Below, piece by piece: positions 1 to 7,992 of a stretch of 64,000 nucleotides of DNA; the stretch's first letter is position 1; the number at the start of each line of letters is the position of its first letter. The DNA is taken from assembly GCF_001905505.1 (NCBI RefSeq), contig NZ_LIPG01000003.1:868001-932000 (forward strand). Direction: 5' to 3'. The notes beneath the pieces were generated by a model, which was given only the letters and a program-made list of their open reading frames with translations, ran no database searches and was not told where the DNA came from. Source of the DNA: Streptomyces sp. CB02058. Its GTDB lineage: Bacteria > Actinomycetota > Actinomycetes > Streptomycetales > Streptomycetaceae. A program made the translations under genes and the position numbers.

Positions 1-67
1 CGTTCGCGCGCCAGGAGACGGGCACCGCTCCGCGTGCGGCGTGCTTGAGTGGGCCCGCACGCCTCGT

Positions 68-79
68 TACTCTCCAGTA
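68..79. promoter_or_regulatory. Small TetR-like inverted repeat upstream of the amidase
   Basis: TACT-CTCC-AGTA is a perfect 4-4-4 inverted repeat lying about 67 bases before the amidase start. Short TACT/AGTA palindromes are often TetR-family operators in actinomycetes, but the arms here are short and chance is possible. No regulator gene is visible beside it; the window edge cuts off the upstream neighbour. Confidence 0.25.
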
Positions 80-146
80 GACCCGCTCGGGCGGCCCGGG
101 GCGGACCCCGGGCCGGTGCTCCGGCGGACGCGAGGAGGCGGTGGCG

Positions 147-1634
147 ATGTCTTCGGCAGACCCCATGGAGCGGACCGGACCGATCAGGCCGGCCGAGCCG
201 CCCCCGCCGCCCGGCCTCGCCGACTGTGCCCGGGAGCTGGCCGAGGGCCGGACCACGTCCGCCGCGCAGGTCGCCGCCGCGTTCGCACGCATCGAGGCGA
301 GCCGCCGCACCCTCAACGCCTTCCGCCAGCTGCGCACCGAGGCCGCGCTCGCCGAGGCCGCCGACGCCGACCGGCGGCTCGCGGCGGGGGAGAGGCTGCC
401 GCTCCTCGGGGTGCCGGTCGCCGTCAAGGACGACACCGACGTCGAGGGCATGCCCACCTACTTCGGCTGCGACGGAACGCTGCCGCCCGCCGCCGCCGAC
501 AGCGAGGCGGTGCGCAGGCTCCGGGCGGCCGGGGCCGTCGTCGTCGGCAAGACCAACTCCTGCGAGTTCGGCCAGTGGGCCTTCACCGAGGGGCCCGCGT
601 TCGGCACCACCCGCAACCCCTGGAACACCGCGCACACGCCCGGTGGTTCGTCGGGCGGCTCGGCGGCTGCCGTGGCCGCCGGACTCGTCCCCGCCGCGCT
701 GGGCTCGGACGGTGCGGGCTCCATCCGCATCCCCGCCGCCTGGACGCACCTCGTCGGAATCAAACCGCAGCGCGGCCGGATCTCCGTACACCCCCACAGC
801 GACGCCTTCCAGGGCCTCACTGTCAACGGCCCCCTCGCCCGCACCGTCGCCGACGCCGCGCTCCTCCTGGACGCGGCGGCCGGACCGCACCCCCGAGACC
901 CGCACCGCCCGCCCGCCGTCGACGCGTCCGCCGCGGCCCGCCGCGACCCGGGCAGGCTGCGCATCGGCCTAGCCCTGCGGCCTCCGCCCACCCTCACCCG
1001 CAACGCGCCCCACCCGGAGGTCCTGCGCGCCGTCACCGCGCTCGCCGAGACACTCGCCCGGCTCGGCCACCACGTCGAGGAGGCACACCCCCGCTACGGG
1101 CTCATCGGCCTCTCCTTCGTGCCCCGCGCCACCGCGGGCATCGCCGAACTCGCCGCACTGCACCCGGAACCCGGGCTCCTGGACCCGCGCACCCGCAGCG
1201 CCCTGCGCACCGGGACCCGGCTCGGCGGCCGGATCGTGCGGGCCGCCCGCGCCCGGGAGGTGCGCCAGCACGCCAGGATCGGCGCGTTCTTCGACACCTC
1301 GCGCGACGGGGACGGGCGCGGATACGACGTGCTGCTCACCCCGACCACGGCCGCCCCGCCGCCGCGCGTCGGGGAGTTCGACCACCTCAGCGCCTGGCGC
1401 ACCGACCTCTCCATGACCGCGGCCTGCCCCTACGCCTGGCCCTGGAACGTCCTCGGCTGGCCGGGCGTCAACGTCCCGGCGGGCTTCACACGCGAGGGCC
1501 TGCCCGTCGGCGCCCAGCTACTAGGCCCCTCCCGCAGCGAGGCGCGGCTCATCTCGCTCGCCGCCCAACTGGAGTCGGACCGCCGCTGGTTCGAGCACCG
1601 GCCGCCGGCGCTCAGCGCGGCCGGCGGGCGCTGA
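147..1634 (+). CDS. Amidase-signature family amidase
   Basis: This 495-residue protein belongs to the amidase signature family (GatA/AtzF/fatty-amide-hydrolase type), which hydrolyses carboxamide bonds with a Ser-cisSer-Lys triad. The Lys lies in AVKDD (about residue 94), the glycine/serine-rich GGSSGGSAAA segment follows at about 170, and GSDGAGSIRIPA near 190 carries the nucleophile region. The substrate cannot be told from sequence. ATG at 147 is preferred over GTG at 141 because the Shine-Dalgarno GAGGAGG (132-138) is 8 bases from the ATG but only 2 from the GTG. No signal peptide is seen, so it is probably cytoplasmic. Its 3' end overlaps the convergent methyltransferase gene by 23 bases. 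Confidence 0.9.
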   Translation: MSSADPMERTGPIRPAEPPPPPGLADCARELAEGRTTSAAQVAAAFARIEASRRTLNAFRQLRTEAALAEAADADRRLAAGERLPLLGVPVAVKDDTDVEGMPTYFGCDGTLPPAAADSEAVRRLRAAGAVVVGKTNSCEFGQWAFTEGPAFGTTRNPWNTAHTPGGSSGGSAAAVAAGLVPAALGSDGAGSIRIPAAWTHLVGIKPQRGRISVHPHSDAFQGLTVNGPLARTVADAALLLDAAAGPHPRDPHRPPAVDASAAARRDPGRLRIGLALRPPPTLTRNAPHPEVLRAVTALAETLARLGHHVEEAHPRYGLIGLSFVPRATAGIAELAALHPEPGLLDPRTRSALRTGTRLGGRIVRAARAREVRQHARIGAFFDTSRDGDGRGYDVLLTPTTAAPPPRVGEFDHLSAWRTDLSMTAACPYAWPWNVLGWPGVNVPAGFTREGLPVGAQLLGPSRSEARLISLAAQLESDRRWFEHRPPALSAAGGR

Positions 1635-2421
1635 CCACCCAGATCCCGGCCCCCAGCAGGACGCCCCCGGGTGTCTCGTAGGGCCGGAAGACGTCCGCGA
1701 TCGCGGCGCGGGTGGCGTCCGGGACCGGTGGCCCCTGCGAGCGCGACACGAAGAAGTCCGCCGCGTCCTCGGCGTCGGCACCCCAGCGGGTCGCGGCGGC
1801 CACCGGCTTCGAGGAGATGTCCTCGAAGCCCGCCGAGTCCAGCACCGCACCGGTCCGGTCCGGATCGGACAGGGACGCCATGGCCTCGGCCACCGGGGTG
1901 TTCACCGCGTGGTCGCCGCCCGTCAGGGACGCGAGACGGGCCAGCGCCTCGCGTTCCCCACCGTCCGGCGGGGCGGGCCGCGGGCAGACGAACACCAGCC
2001 GGCCCGCGGGGCGCAGAGCCCGGCGGATGTTCCGGAAGGCGGTCACATGGTCGGCGAAGAACATCACCCCGCCCCGGCTGATCGCCAGGTCGAAGCCGCC
2101 CGGTTCGAACGGATGGACCTGCGCGTCCCCCAGTTCGAAGGTCACGTCTCCGTCCCGCGCGCGATCGGTCAGGGCCCTGGCCCGCTCGACCAGGGGCTCC
2201 GAGATGTCGACCCCGGTCACCCGGCCGCGCGGCGCGAGCCGCGCGGCGGCCCGGCTGGTTCCACCGGTGCCGCACCCGATGTCCAGGACCCGGTCGGCCG
2301 CTCCGAGGGCCGCCGCTTCGAAGAGCGCCGCGTCGAAGGGGGCCAGCATCGCGTCGTACCGCTCGGCGTGCGCGGCCCAGTGCCGGCCGAGGGGACCGTT
2401 CCACGCCTCCGCCGCGTTCAC
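1612..2421 (-). CDS. Class I SAM-dependent methyltransferase
   Basis: A 269-residue Rossmann-fold methyltransferase. Motif I is VLDIGCGTGGTSR (about residue 46) and the next acidic residue is in VTGVDIS, as expected for S-adenosylmethionine binding. It resembles UbiE/MenG-like and small-molecule methyltransferases; the acceptor is unknown. The GTG start at 2421 overlaps the stop of the upstream gene by 4 bases (GTGA), so it is translationally coupled to the AhpD-like gene. The open frame extends further upstream, but that part is Arg/Ala-rich and overlaps the neighbour. The product may act in the same small pathway as the peroxidase-like partner, which is inference from coupling only. Confidence 0.85.
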   Translation of the reverse strand: MNAAEAWNGPLGRHWAAHAERYDAMLAPFDAALFEAAALGAADRVLDIGCGTGGTSRAAARLAPRGRVTGVDISEPLVERARALTDRARDGDVTFELGDAQVHPFEPGGFDLAISRGGVMFFADHVTAFRNIRRALRPAGRLVFVCPRPAPPDGGEREALARLASLTGGDHAVNTPVAEAMASLSDPDRTGAVLDSAGFEDISSKPVAAATRWGADAEDAADFFVSRSQGPPVPDATRAAIADVFRPYETPGGVLLGAGIWVVSARRPR

Positions 2422-3398
2422 GCGTGCTCCCCGGCTGCCGTGTGCACGAGCGCCTCGACGCGCTCGACGGCACAGATCGCGCCGAAGGCGACGAGGTGGA
2501 CCAGGCGGTGGTCCGTACGGGGCGGCACATGCCACGCGGCCACGTCCTCGTCGGTGATCCGGTAGGGAGCACGCGCCGCGAGCAGGGCCAGCCTGGCACC
2601 CGGCCGCTCCGCACGCGAGGGCAGTTCGGCGGTCAGGGGCAGGGGCGTGACACCGTCCCAGGCCGCCACCGAGTCCCGTACGGACGCGGCGTCCTCCTCG
2701 CTCAGCAGCCCCGCGCCCGTGCGGGCCGCGGTGCGCAGCGCCCCGTAGGCCGTGCCCACGGGGCTCTCCGCCGCCCAGGGCGGTGCCTCACCCTCGGTGC
2801 CCAGCAGCGGGAGCGAGGCGCCCGGTTCGAGCTCGCGGCGCACCGTACGGGCCAGGGAACGACCCGCGGTGCTCCGCACCAGCCGGTATCGCTCGACACC
2901 GCCGGGGAGCATCACCTCGGACAGCAGGGAGGAGACGACACGGTTGATGAAGTGGAAGGCGAGCGCCGTGCCCACGTACTCGGCCGTCTCGTGCGCCGGG
3001 AACGGCCTCGCCCCGGTCATGTCCTTGCCCCAGGCGAGCAGTTGCCGCTCACTCGGGTCCTCCGGCTCCTCTCCCCGCAGGAGCGTCTCGGCGAGCCGGT
3101 GGTCGCCGGTGGCGTGCAGCAGCACGCTGTGAGCGGTCACACAGAACGGACACCGGTTGGCCAGGGAGACCCCCGCCGCGACCACCTCCTTCCCGGTGCG
3201 CGAGGCACGTCCGGCGAGCAGGGACTCCCGCATCAGGGCCCAGGTGGCCGTCAGCAGGGAAGGGGAGGCGGAGAGGACGACGAAGGTGGAGGCGTCCTTG
3301 ATGCCGAAGTCGGTGACCAGCTGGGCGTATACGTCGGCCACCGCTCCGGTGGCGGACTTGGGCGGTGCGGGCGAGGTGTACCGGAAGGGTCCTGTCAT
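2418..3398 (-). CDS. Carboxymuconolactone decarboxylase/AhpD-like protein
   Basis: A 326-residue protein with an AhpD-like core. The segment NRCPFCVTAHS (about residues 82-92) carries the CxxC plus downstream His that AhpD-type alkylhydroperoxidases use as a thiol redox centre. The rest is helical, and a second CMD-like half lacks the cysteine pair. Likely roles are peroxide or other thiol-linked reduction, but the family also contains decarboxylases, so the reaction is not assigned. It is first in a two-gene operon with the methyltransferase and divergent from the sensor kinase at 3558. No good Shine-Dalgarno precedes the ATG. Confidence 0.8.
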   Translation of the reverse strand: MTGPFRYTSPAPPKSATGAVADVYAQLVTDFGIKDASTFVVLSASPSLLTATWALMRESLLAGRASRTGKEVVAAGVSLANRCPFCVTAHSVLLHATGDHRLAETLLRGEEPEDPSERQLLAWGKDMTGARPFPAHETAEYVGTALAFHFINRVVSSLLSEVMLPGGVERYRLVRSTAGRSLARTVRRELEPGASLPLLGTEGEAPPWAAESPVGTAYGALRTAARTGAGLLSEEDAASVRDSVAAWDGVTPLPLTAELPSRAERPGARLALLAARAPYRITDEDVAAWHVPPRTDHRLVHLVAFGAICAVERVEALVHTAAGEHA

Positions 3399-3488
3399 GA
3401 CGACGATGCTCGCCCGCCCGACCGTGCCGGGTCGTCGTACGGCGGAAGGCAGTCGGGGCTGCGCCGCCGCGACGGGAGACCGGGAGCA

Positions 3489-3506
3489 CTACTTCCCCGG
3501 GAGTAG
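3489..3506. promoter_or_regulatory. Operator-like palindrome between divergent operons
   Basis: CTACT-TCCCCGGG-AGTAG lies in the 159-base divergent region between the AhpD-like gene and the two-component genes. Seven of nine opposed positions pair. NarL/LuxR-type response regulators commonly bind such sites, so autoregulation by the neighbouring regulator is a reasonable guess. Confidence 0.35.
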
Positions 3507-3557
3507 CGGACACCCCGTCCTCCGGGACGACGCGGCCTTTGCCGCAAGGGAGTTAGT

Positions 3558-4703
3558 GTGCCGCTCATGCGGGGGGACATCGGCCGGCGGACACTGCTGG
3601 ACACGGCGGGCGCGGCGGCCATCGGCGCGGCCGTGGTCACCGCCGCCTGCCTGGCGTCCTCGCCCGGCGCGCTCGACCTGCTGCTCGCCGCCGCGGGCTC
3701 CCTCGCGCTCGCCGCCCACCGCCGGGCGCCGCGCACGGTGCTCGCCGTGACGACGCTCTGCATGTTCGCGTACGCCGTCCACTCCCACCCGGGGAGCTGG
3801 GTGACGCTGCCCGTGGTGGTCGCCGTCCACGCCGCCGCGCGGGGCGGGTACCGGGCGCAGGGCGCCGCAGTCGGGGCGCTGTTCCTCGCCGGATACACCG
3901 TGGTGCTGCTGCTCGCCGGACCGGACGTACGGGAGACCGCGGAGCGCGTGCTGCTCCTGCTCGGCTGGTTCCTGTGCGCGGGGGTCACGGGCCTCATCGA
4001 CAAGAACTGGCAGGCCTATCTGCGCCAGACCGAGCAGCGCGCCCTGGACGCCGAACGAACCCGCGAGGAGACCGCCCTGCGCCGGGCGGGCGAGGAGCGG
4101 CTGCGCATCGCCCGCGAACTGCACGACTCGCTCACCCACTCCATCTCGATCGTGAAGCTCCAGGCCGGCGTCGCCGTCCATCTCGCCCGCAAGCGCGGCA
4201 CAGAGGTGGAGCCGGCGCTCCTGGCCATCCAGGAGGCGAGCGGCGAGGCGATGCGGGAGCTGCGCTCGACGCTGGAGGTGCTCCGCACCGATGTGATGGA
4301 CCCCTGCACCGGCCTCGACCGCATCGACGAGCTCGCCGATCGGGCGCGGGCCGCGGGCATCGCGCTCGCGGTCGCCGTCGTGGGGGACCAGCGGCCTCTG
4401 CCCGCCTCGGTCGGCGGGGCGGCCTACCGCATCGTGCAGGAGGCACTCACCAATGTGGCCCGGCACGCCGACCGGGCCGGGACGGCGGTACGGCTCACCT
4501 ACACGGACACCGCGCTCACGGTCGCCGTGGAGGACGAGGGCCCCTGCCTCCCCGGGGACCGGATCGTCCCAGGCACCGGGCTGACCGGCATGCGCGAGCG
4601 CGTCACCGCCCTGGGCGGCACCCTCGAAACCGTGCCCCGCGCCCGGGGCGGTTTCTCCGTCCGCGCGGAGCTGCCCCTCCCGCCCCGGGGGGCCGCCGGA
4701 TGA
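3558..4703 (+). CDS. Two-component sensor histidine kinase (NarL-partner type)
   Basis: A 381-residue membrane kinase. The N-terminal 150 residues contain four or five hydrophobic segments and little extracytoplasmic sequence. A short coiled coil leads into the HisKA_3 dimerisation box ARELHDSLTHSISIVKLQ (about residues 190-207), whose His is the phosphorylation site. The C-terminal ATPase domain has the N-box-like ALTNVARHA and the G-box GTGLTGMRERV. Signals sensed by these short membrane kinases are generally envelope-related, but nothing here identifies one. GTG at 3558 follows AAGGGA at 3546. The stop overlaps the response-regulator start (ATGA), so both are made together. Confidence 0.92.
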   Translation: MPLMRGDIGRRTLLDTAGAAAIGAAVVTAACLASSPGALDLLLAAAGSLALAAHRRAPRTVLAVTTLCMFAYAVHSHPGSWVTLPVVVAVHAAARGGYRAQGAAVGALFLAGYTVVLLLAGPDVRETAERVLLLLGWFLCAGVTGLIDKNWQAYLRQTEQRALDAERTREETALRRAGEERLRIARELHDSLTHSISIVKLQAGVAVHLARKRGTEVEPALLAIQEASGEAMRELRSTLEVLRTDVMDPCTGLDRIDELADRARAAGIALAVAVVGDQRPLPASVGGAAYRIVQEALTNVARHADRAGTAVRLTYTDTALTVAVEDEGPCLPGDRIVPGTGLTGMRERVTALGGTLETVPRARGGFSVRAELPLPPRGAAG

Positions 4704-5392
4704 TCCGTGTCGTGATCGTCGACGACCAGGCCCTCATGCGCGCCGGATTCCGCGCGCTGCTGGACGCCGAGGAGGGCATCGAGGTGACCGGGGAGGCCGC
4801 CGACGGGAGGGCGGGCCTGGAGCTGGTCCGCCGGCACCGCCCGGACGTGGCGCTCATCGACGTACAGATGCCCGTCATGACCGGCATCGAGGCCACCCGC
4901 GAGATCGCCGCCGACCCGGCACTCGCCGGCGTCCACGTCGTCATCCTCACCAACTACGGGCTCGACGAGTACGTCTTCGACGCCCTGCGGGCCGGGGCCG
5001 CCGGATTCCTGCTCAAGGACACCGAACCGGCCGAGCTGCTGCGCGCCATCGAGGTCGCCGCGCGCGGCGACGCCCTGCTCTCGCCCGGGATCACCCGCCG
5101 GCTGATCGGCGAGTTCGTCTCCAGGCCCCCCGACCGTGCCACCGCTCCGGGGCTGGAGACGCTCACCCGGCGTGAGCGGGAGGTGACCGCGCTGGCCGCC
5201 AGGGGACTGACCAACGAGGAGATCGCCGTCCACATGGTGGTCAGCCCCTTCACCGCCAAGACCCACATCAGCCGCGCCATGACCAAGCTCGGCGCGCGCG
5301 ACCGGGCCCAGCTGGTGGTGTTCGCGTACGAGTCCGGGCTGGTCGAGGCGCGCAGACGGCCCGGCACCCACCGCCCCGCCGGACAGGAGTGA
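4700..5392 (+). CDS. NarL/FixJ-family response regulator
   Basis: A 230-residue regulator. The receiver domain has the acidic pair in VVIVDDQ, the phospho-acceptor Asp in VALIDVQMP (about residue 54), the switch Thr in ILTNYG and Lys in FLLKD. The C-terminal LuxR-type helix-turn-helix runs from LTRREREV to about residue 215. The ATG overlaps the kinase stop by 4 bases. It is expected to regulate its own promoter or the divergent AhpD-like/methyltransferase operon. That prediction rests on gene arrangement and the palindrome at 3489-3506. Confidence 0.93.
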   Translation: MIRVVIVDDQALMRAGFRALLDAEEGIEVTGEAADGRAGLELVRRHRPDVALIDVQMPVMTGIEATREIAADPALAGVHVVILTNYGLDEYVFDALRAGAAGFLLKDTEPAELLRAIEVAARGDALLSPGITRRLIGEFVSRPPDRATAPGLETLTRREREVTALAARGLTNEEIAVHMVVSPFTAKTHISRAMTKLGARDRAQLVVFAYESGLVEARRRPGTHRPAGQE

Positions 5393-5448
5393 CCGGTTCC
5401 GCCGGAATGGGCGCGGGCCACTGTGGAGAGGGGGCCGGTCACGAGATA

Positions 5449-5462
5449 TCTTGATGTCAAGC
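5449..5462. promoter_or_regulatory. TamR/MarR-like palindrome upstream of isocitrate dehydrogenase
   Basis: CTTGA-TG-TCAAG (5450-5461) is a perfect 5-2-5 inverted repeat, about 30 bases before the GTG start and in an A/T-rich patch. MarR-family proteins bind such sites. In S. coelicolor the trans-aconitate-responsive TamR is reported to control several citric-acid-cycle genes including isocitrate dehydrogenase, which fits this position. The match is from memory of the site type, not a computed score. Confidence 0.55.
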
Positions 5463-5491
5463 AATGTTGCAGACGTGGAGCGGAGCACCCG

Positions 5492-7711
5492 GTGACTGAC
5501 TCGACCATCATCTATACGCACACCGACGAGGCCCCTGCCCTGGCGACGTACTCGTTCCTGCCGGTCATCGAGGCGTACGCCTCGACCGCGGGTGTCACGG
5601 TCGAGCGCCGTGACATCTCCCTGGCGGGGCGCATCATCGCCGGCTTCCCGGAGCGTCTCAAGGCCGACCAGCGTATCGATGACGCGCTCGCCGAGCTCGG
5701 CGAGCTGGCCAAGACTCCCGGCGCGAACATCATCAAGCTGCCCAACATCTCGGCCTCGATCCCGCAGCTGAAGGCCGCGATCGCGGAGCTCCAGGAGCAG
5801 GGCTACGCGCTTCCGGACTACCCGGACGACCCGCGGACCGACGAGGACAAGGACGTCCGCGCCCGCTACGACAAGGTCAAGGGCAGTGCGGTGAACCCCG
5901 TCCTGCGTGAGGGCAACTCCGACCGCCGCGCCCCCGCGTCGGTCAAGAACTACGCCAAGGCCCACCCGCACCGCATGGGCGCCTGGTCCGCCGACTCCAA
6001 GACGAACGTCGCCACCATGGGCGTCGACGACTTCCGCTCGACCGAGAAGTCCGCCGTCATCGGCGAGGCCGGCTCGCTGCGCATCGAGCTCGCGGGCGAC
6101 GACGGCACCACCACCGTGCTGCGCGAGTCCGTCCCGGTCCTGGCCGGCGAGGTCGTGGACGCCGCCGTCATGCGCGTCGCCGCGCTGCGCGAGTTCTTCA
6201 CCGCCCAGGTCGCGCGCGCCAAGGCCGAGGACGTCCTGTTCTCCGTGCACCTGAAGGCCACGATGATGAAGGTCTCCGACCCGATCATCTTCGGCCACGT
6301 GGTCCGCGCGTTCTTCCCGAACACCTTCGCCAAGTACGGCGACGTGCTCGCGGCGGCCGGCCTGACCCCGAACGACGGTCTCGGCGGCATCCTCAAGGGC
6401 CTCGAGTCCGTGGACGCGGGCGCCGAGATCAAGGCGTCCTTCGAGGCCGAGCTCGCCGAGGGCCCCGCCCTGGCGATGGTCGACTCCGACAAGGGCATCA
6501 CCAACCTGCACGTGCCGAGCGACGTCATCGTCGACGCGTCCATGCCCGCCATGATCCGCACTTCCGGCCACATGTGGGGCCCGGACGGCAACGAGGCCGA
6601 CACCATCGCCGTCCTTCCGGACAGCAGCTACGCCGGTGTCTACCAGGTCGTCATCGACGACTGCCGCGCCAACGGCGCCTTCGACCCGTCGACCATGGGC
6701 TCCGTACCCAACGTCGGTCTGATGGCGCAGAAGGCCGAGGAGTACGGCAGCCACGACAAGACCTTCGAGATCCCGACCACCGGCACGGTGCGGGTCGTCG
6801 ACGGCAAGGGCGACGTCGTGCTGGAGCAGGCCGTCGGCGCCGGTGACATCTTCCGGATGTGCCAGACCAAGGACCTCCCGATCCAGGACTGGGTCAAGCT
6901 CGCCGTCACCCGCGCCCGCGCGACCGGCAGCCCGGCCGTCTTCTGGCTCGACGAGGGCCGCGCGCACGACGCCAACCTCATCGCCAAGGTCAACACCTAC
7001 CTGGCCGACCACGACACCGAGGGCCTGGACATCTCCATCCGGACCCCGGAGGAGGCGACCGCGTTCTCCCTGGAGCGCATCCGCCGCGGCGAGGACACCA
7101 TCTCGGTCACCGGCAACGTGCTGCGTGACTACCTCACCGACCTCTTCCCCATCCTCGAGCTGGGCACCAGCGCGAAGATGCTCTCCGTCGTCCCGCTCAT
7201 GAACGGCGGCGGCCTGTTCGAGACGGGCGCCGGCGGCTCCGCGCCCAAGCACGTCCAGCAGCTGGTCAAGGAGGACTACCTGCGCTGGGACAGCCTGGGT
7301 GAGTTCCTCGCCCTCGCGGTCAGCTTCGAGCACCTGGCCACGACCACGGACAACGCGCGCGCCAAGGTGCTCGCCGACACCCTGGACCGGGCCACGGGCA
7401 CCTTCCTCAACGAGGACAAGTCCCCGAGCCGCAAGCTCGGCGGCATCGACAACCGCGGCAGCCACTTCTACCTGGCGCTCTACTGGGCCCAGGAGCTGGC
7501 GCAGCAGACCTCCGACGCCGCGCTCGCCGAGGCGTTCGGACCGCTGGCCAAGACGCTGTCCGAGCAGGAGCAGACCATCGTCGACGAGCTCGTCGCCGTG
7601 CAGGGCAAGCCGGTCGACATCGGCGGCTACTACCAGCCCGACCCGGCGAAGGCGGAGGCCGTCATGCGTCCTTCGGCCACCTTCAACAAGGCCATCGCGA
7701 CCCTGGGCTGA
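5492..7711 (+). CDS. icd: Isocitrate dehydrogenase, NADP-dependent, monomeric type
   Basis: This 739-residue protein matches the large monomeric isocitrate dehydrogenase family (about 740 residues), which oxidises isocitrate to 2-oxoglutarate and CO2 with NADP in the citric acid cycle. The N-terminus (TDSTIIYTHTDEAPALATYS) and C-terminal regions such as NRGSHFYLALYWAQELA are typical of the family. The GTG at 5492 is chosen because GGAG at 5482-5485 lies 6 bases upstream and it gives the usual family length; the frame is open further upstream but that part would cover the palindrome at 5450. Transcription is likely repressed through that palindrome. A strong hairpin at 7734-7773 ends the unit. 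Confidence 0.95.
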   Translation: MTDSTIIYTHTDEAPALATYSFLPVIEAYASTAGVTVERRDISLAGRIIAGFPERLKADQRIDDALAELGELAKTPGANIIKLPNISASIPQLKAAIAELQEQGYALPDYPDDPRTDEDKDVRARYDKVKGSAVNPVLREGNSDRRAPASVKNYAKAHPHRMGAWSADSKTNVATMGVDDFRSTEKSAVIGEAGSLRIELAGDDGTTTVLRESVPVLAGEVVDAAVMRVAALREFFTAQVARAKAEDVLFSVHLKATMMKVSDPIIFGHVVRAFFPNTFAKYGDVLAAAGLTPNDGLGGILKGLESVDAGAEIKASFEAELAEGPALAMVDSDKGITNLHVPSDVIVDASMPAMIRTSGHMWGPDGNEADTIAVLPDSSYAGVYQVVIDDCRANGAFDPSTMGSVPNVGLMAQKAEEYGSHDKTFEIPTTGTVRVVDGKGDVVLEQAVGAGDIFRMCQTKDLPIQDWVKLAVTRARATGSPAVFWLDEGRAHDANLIAKVNTYLADHDTEGLDISIRTPEEATAFSLERIRRGEDTISVTGNVLRDYLTDLFPILELGTSAKMLSVVPLMNGGGLFETGAGGSAPKHVQQLVKEDYLRWDSLGEFLALAVSFEHLATTTDNARAKVLADTLDRATGTFLNEDKSPSRKLGGIDNRGSHFYLALYWAQELAQQTSDAALAEAFGPLAKTLSEQEQTIVDELVAVQGKPVDIGGYYQPDPAKAEAVMRPSATFNKAIATLG

Positions 7712-7733
7712 TCCCCGCCCGCACCCCGCGATC

Positions 7734-7773
7734 ACGACCGCCCCGGCAGGCACCCGCCCGCCGGGGCGGTCGT
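7734..7773. terminator. Rho-independent-type terminator after icd
   Basis: A perfect 14-bp stem (7734-7747 with 7760-7773) closes a 12-base loop, 22 bases after the icd stop. As usual in Streptomyces there is no long U tract. Confidence 0.85.
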
Positions 7774-7940
7774 GCGTGGTCCGGACGTGAGCGCGGGGTC
7801 GTCCGATCGGACGACCCCGCCGTCAGCCGTTCCGCGCCGGGGCGGGAGGCCGGGCGGCCGATGACCGCGCGGGGAGGACCGGGCAGGGTGGAGGGAGCGG
7901 GCGGGGACACCCCGGCCGCACGAGGCGACAAGGAGCTGTC

Positions 7941-7992
7941 CGCGATGACTCACAGGGCGGAGGAGCCGCGATGACTCACGGGGCGGAAGAGG
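7941..7992 (+). repeat. 26-bp tandem duplication of a translation start region
   Basis: Positions 7941-7966 and 7967-7992 match at 23 of 26 bases. Each copy contains an ATG followed by ACTCAC and a purine-rich GGAGGAG-like stretch. The downstream copy supplies the lipoprotein start at 7971; the upstream copy creates a 9-codon mini-ORF (7945-7974). Confidence 0.85.
7945..7974 (+). CDS. Nine-codon upstream mini-ORF coupled to the lipoprotein gene
   Basis: ATG at 7945 opens a 9-residue frame (MTHRAEEPR) ending in TGA at 7972-7974, which overlaps the lipoprotein ATG at 7971 as ATGA. AAGGAG at 7930-7935 is 9 bases upstream, so ribosomes could well start here and reinitiate on the lipoprotein. The main gene's own GGAGGAG (7959-7965) lies inside the mini-ORF. 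It arose from the 26-bp duplication. Whether it is translated is unknown. Confidence 0.4.
   Translation: MTHRAEEPR

Noticed and set aside
4499..7753. Long open frame (over 1000 codons) antisense to isocitrate dehydrogenase
   Set aside because: It mirrors the third-position GC bias of icd, has a low-complexity Asp/Gly/Arg/Val composition, no ribosome site and no recognisable domain.
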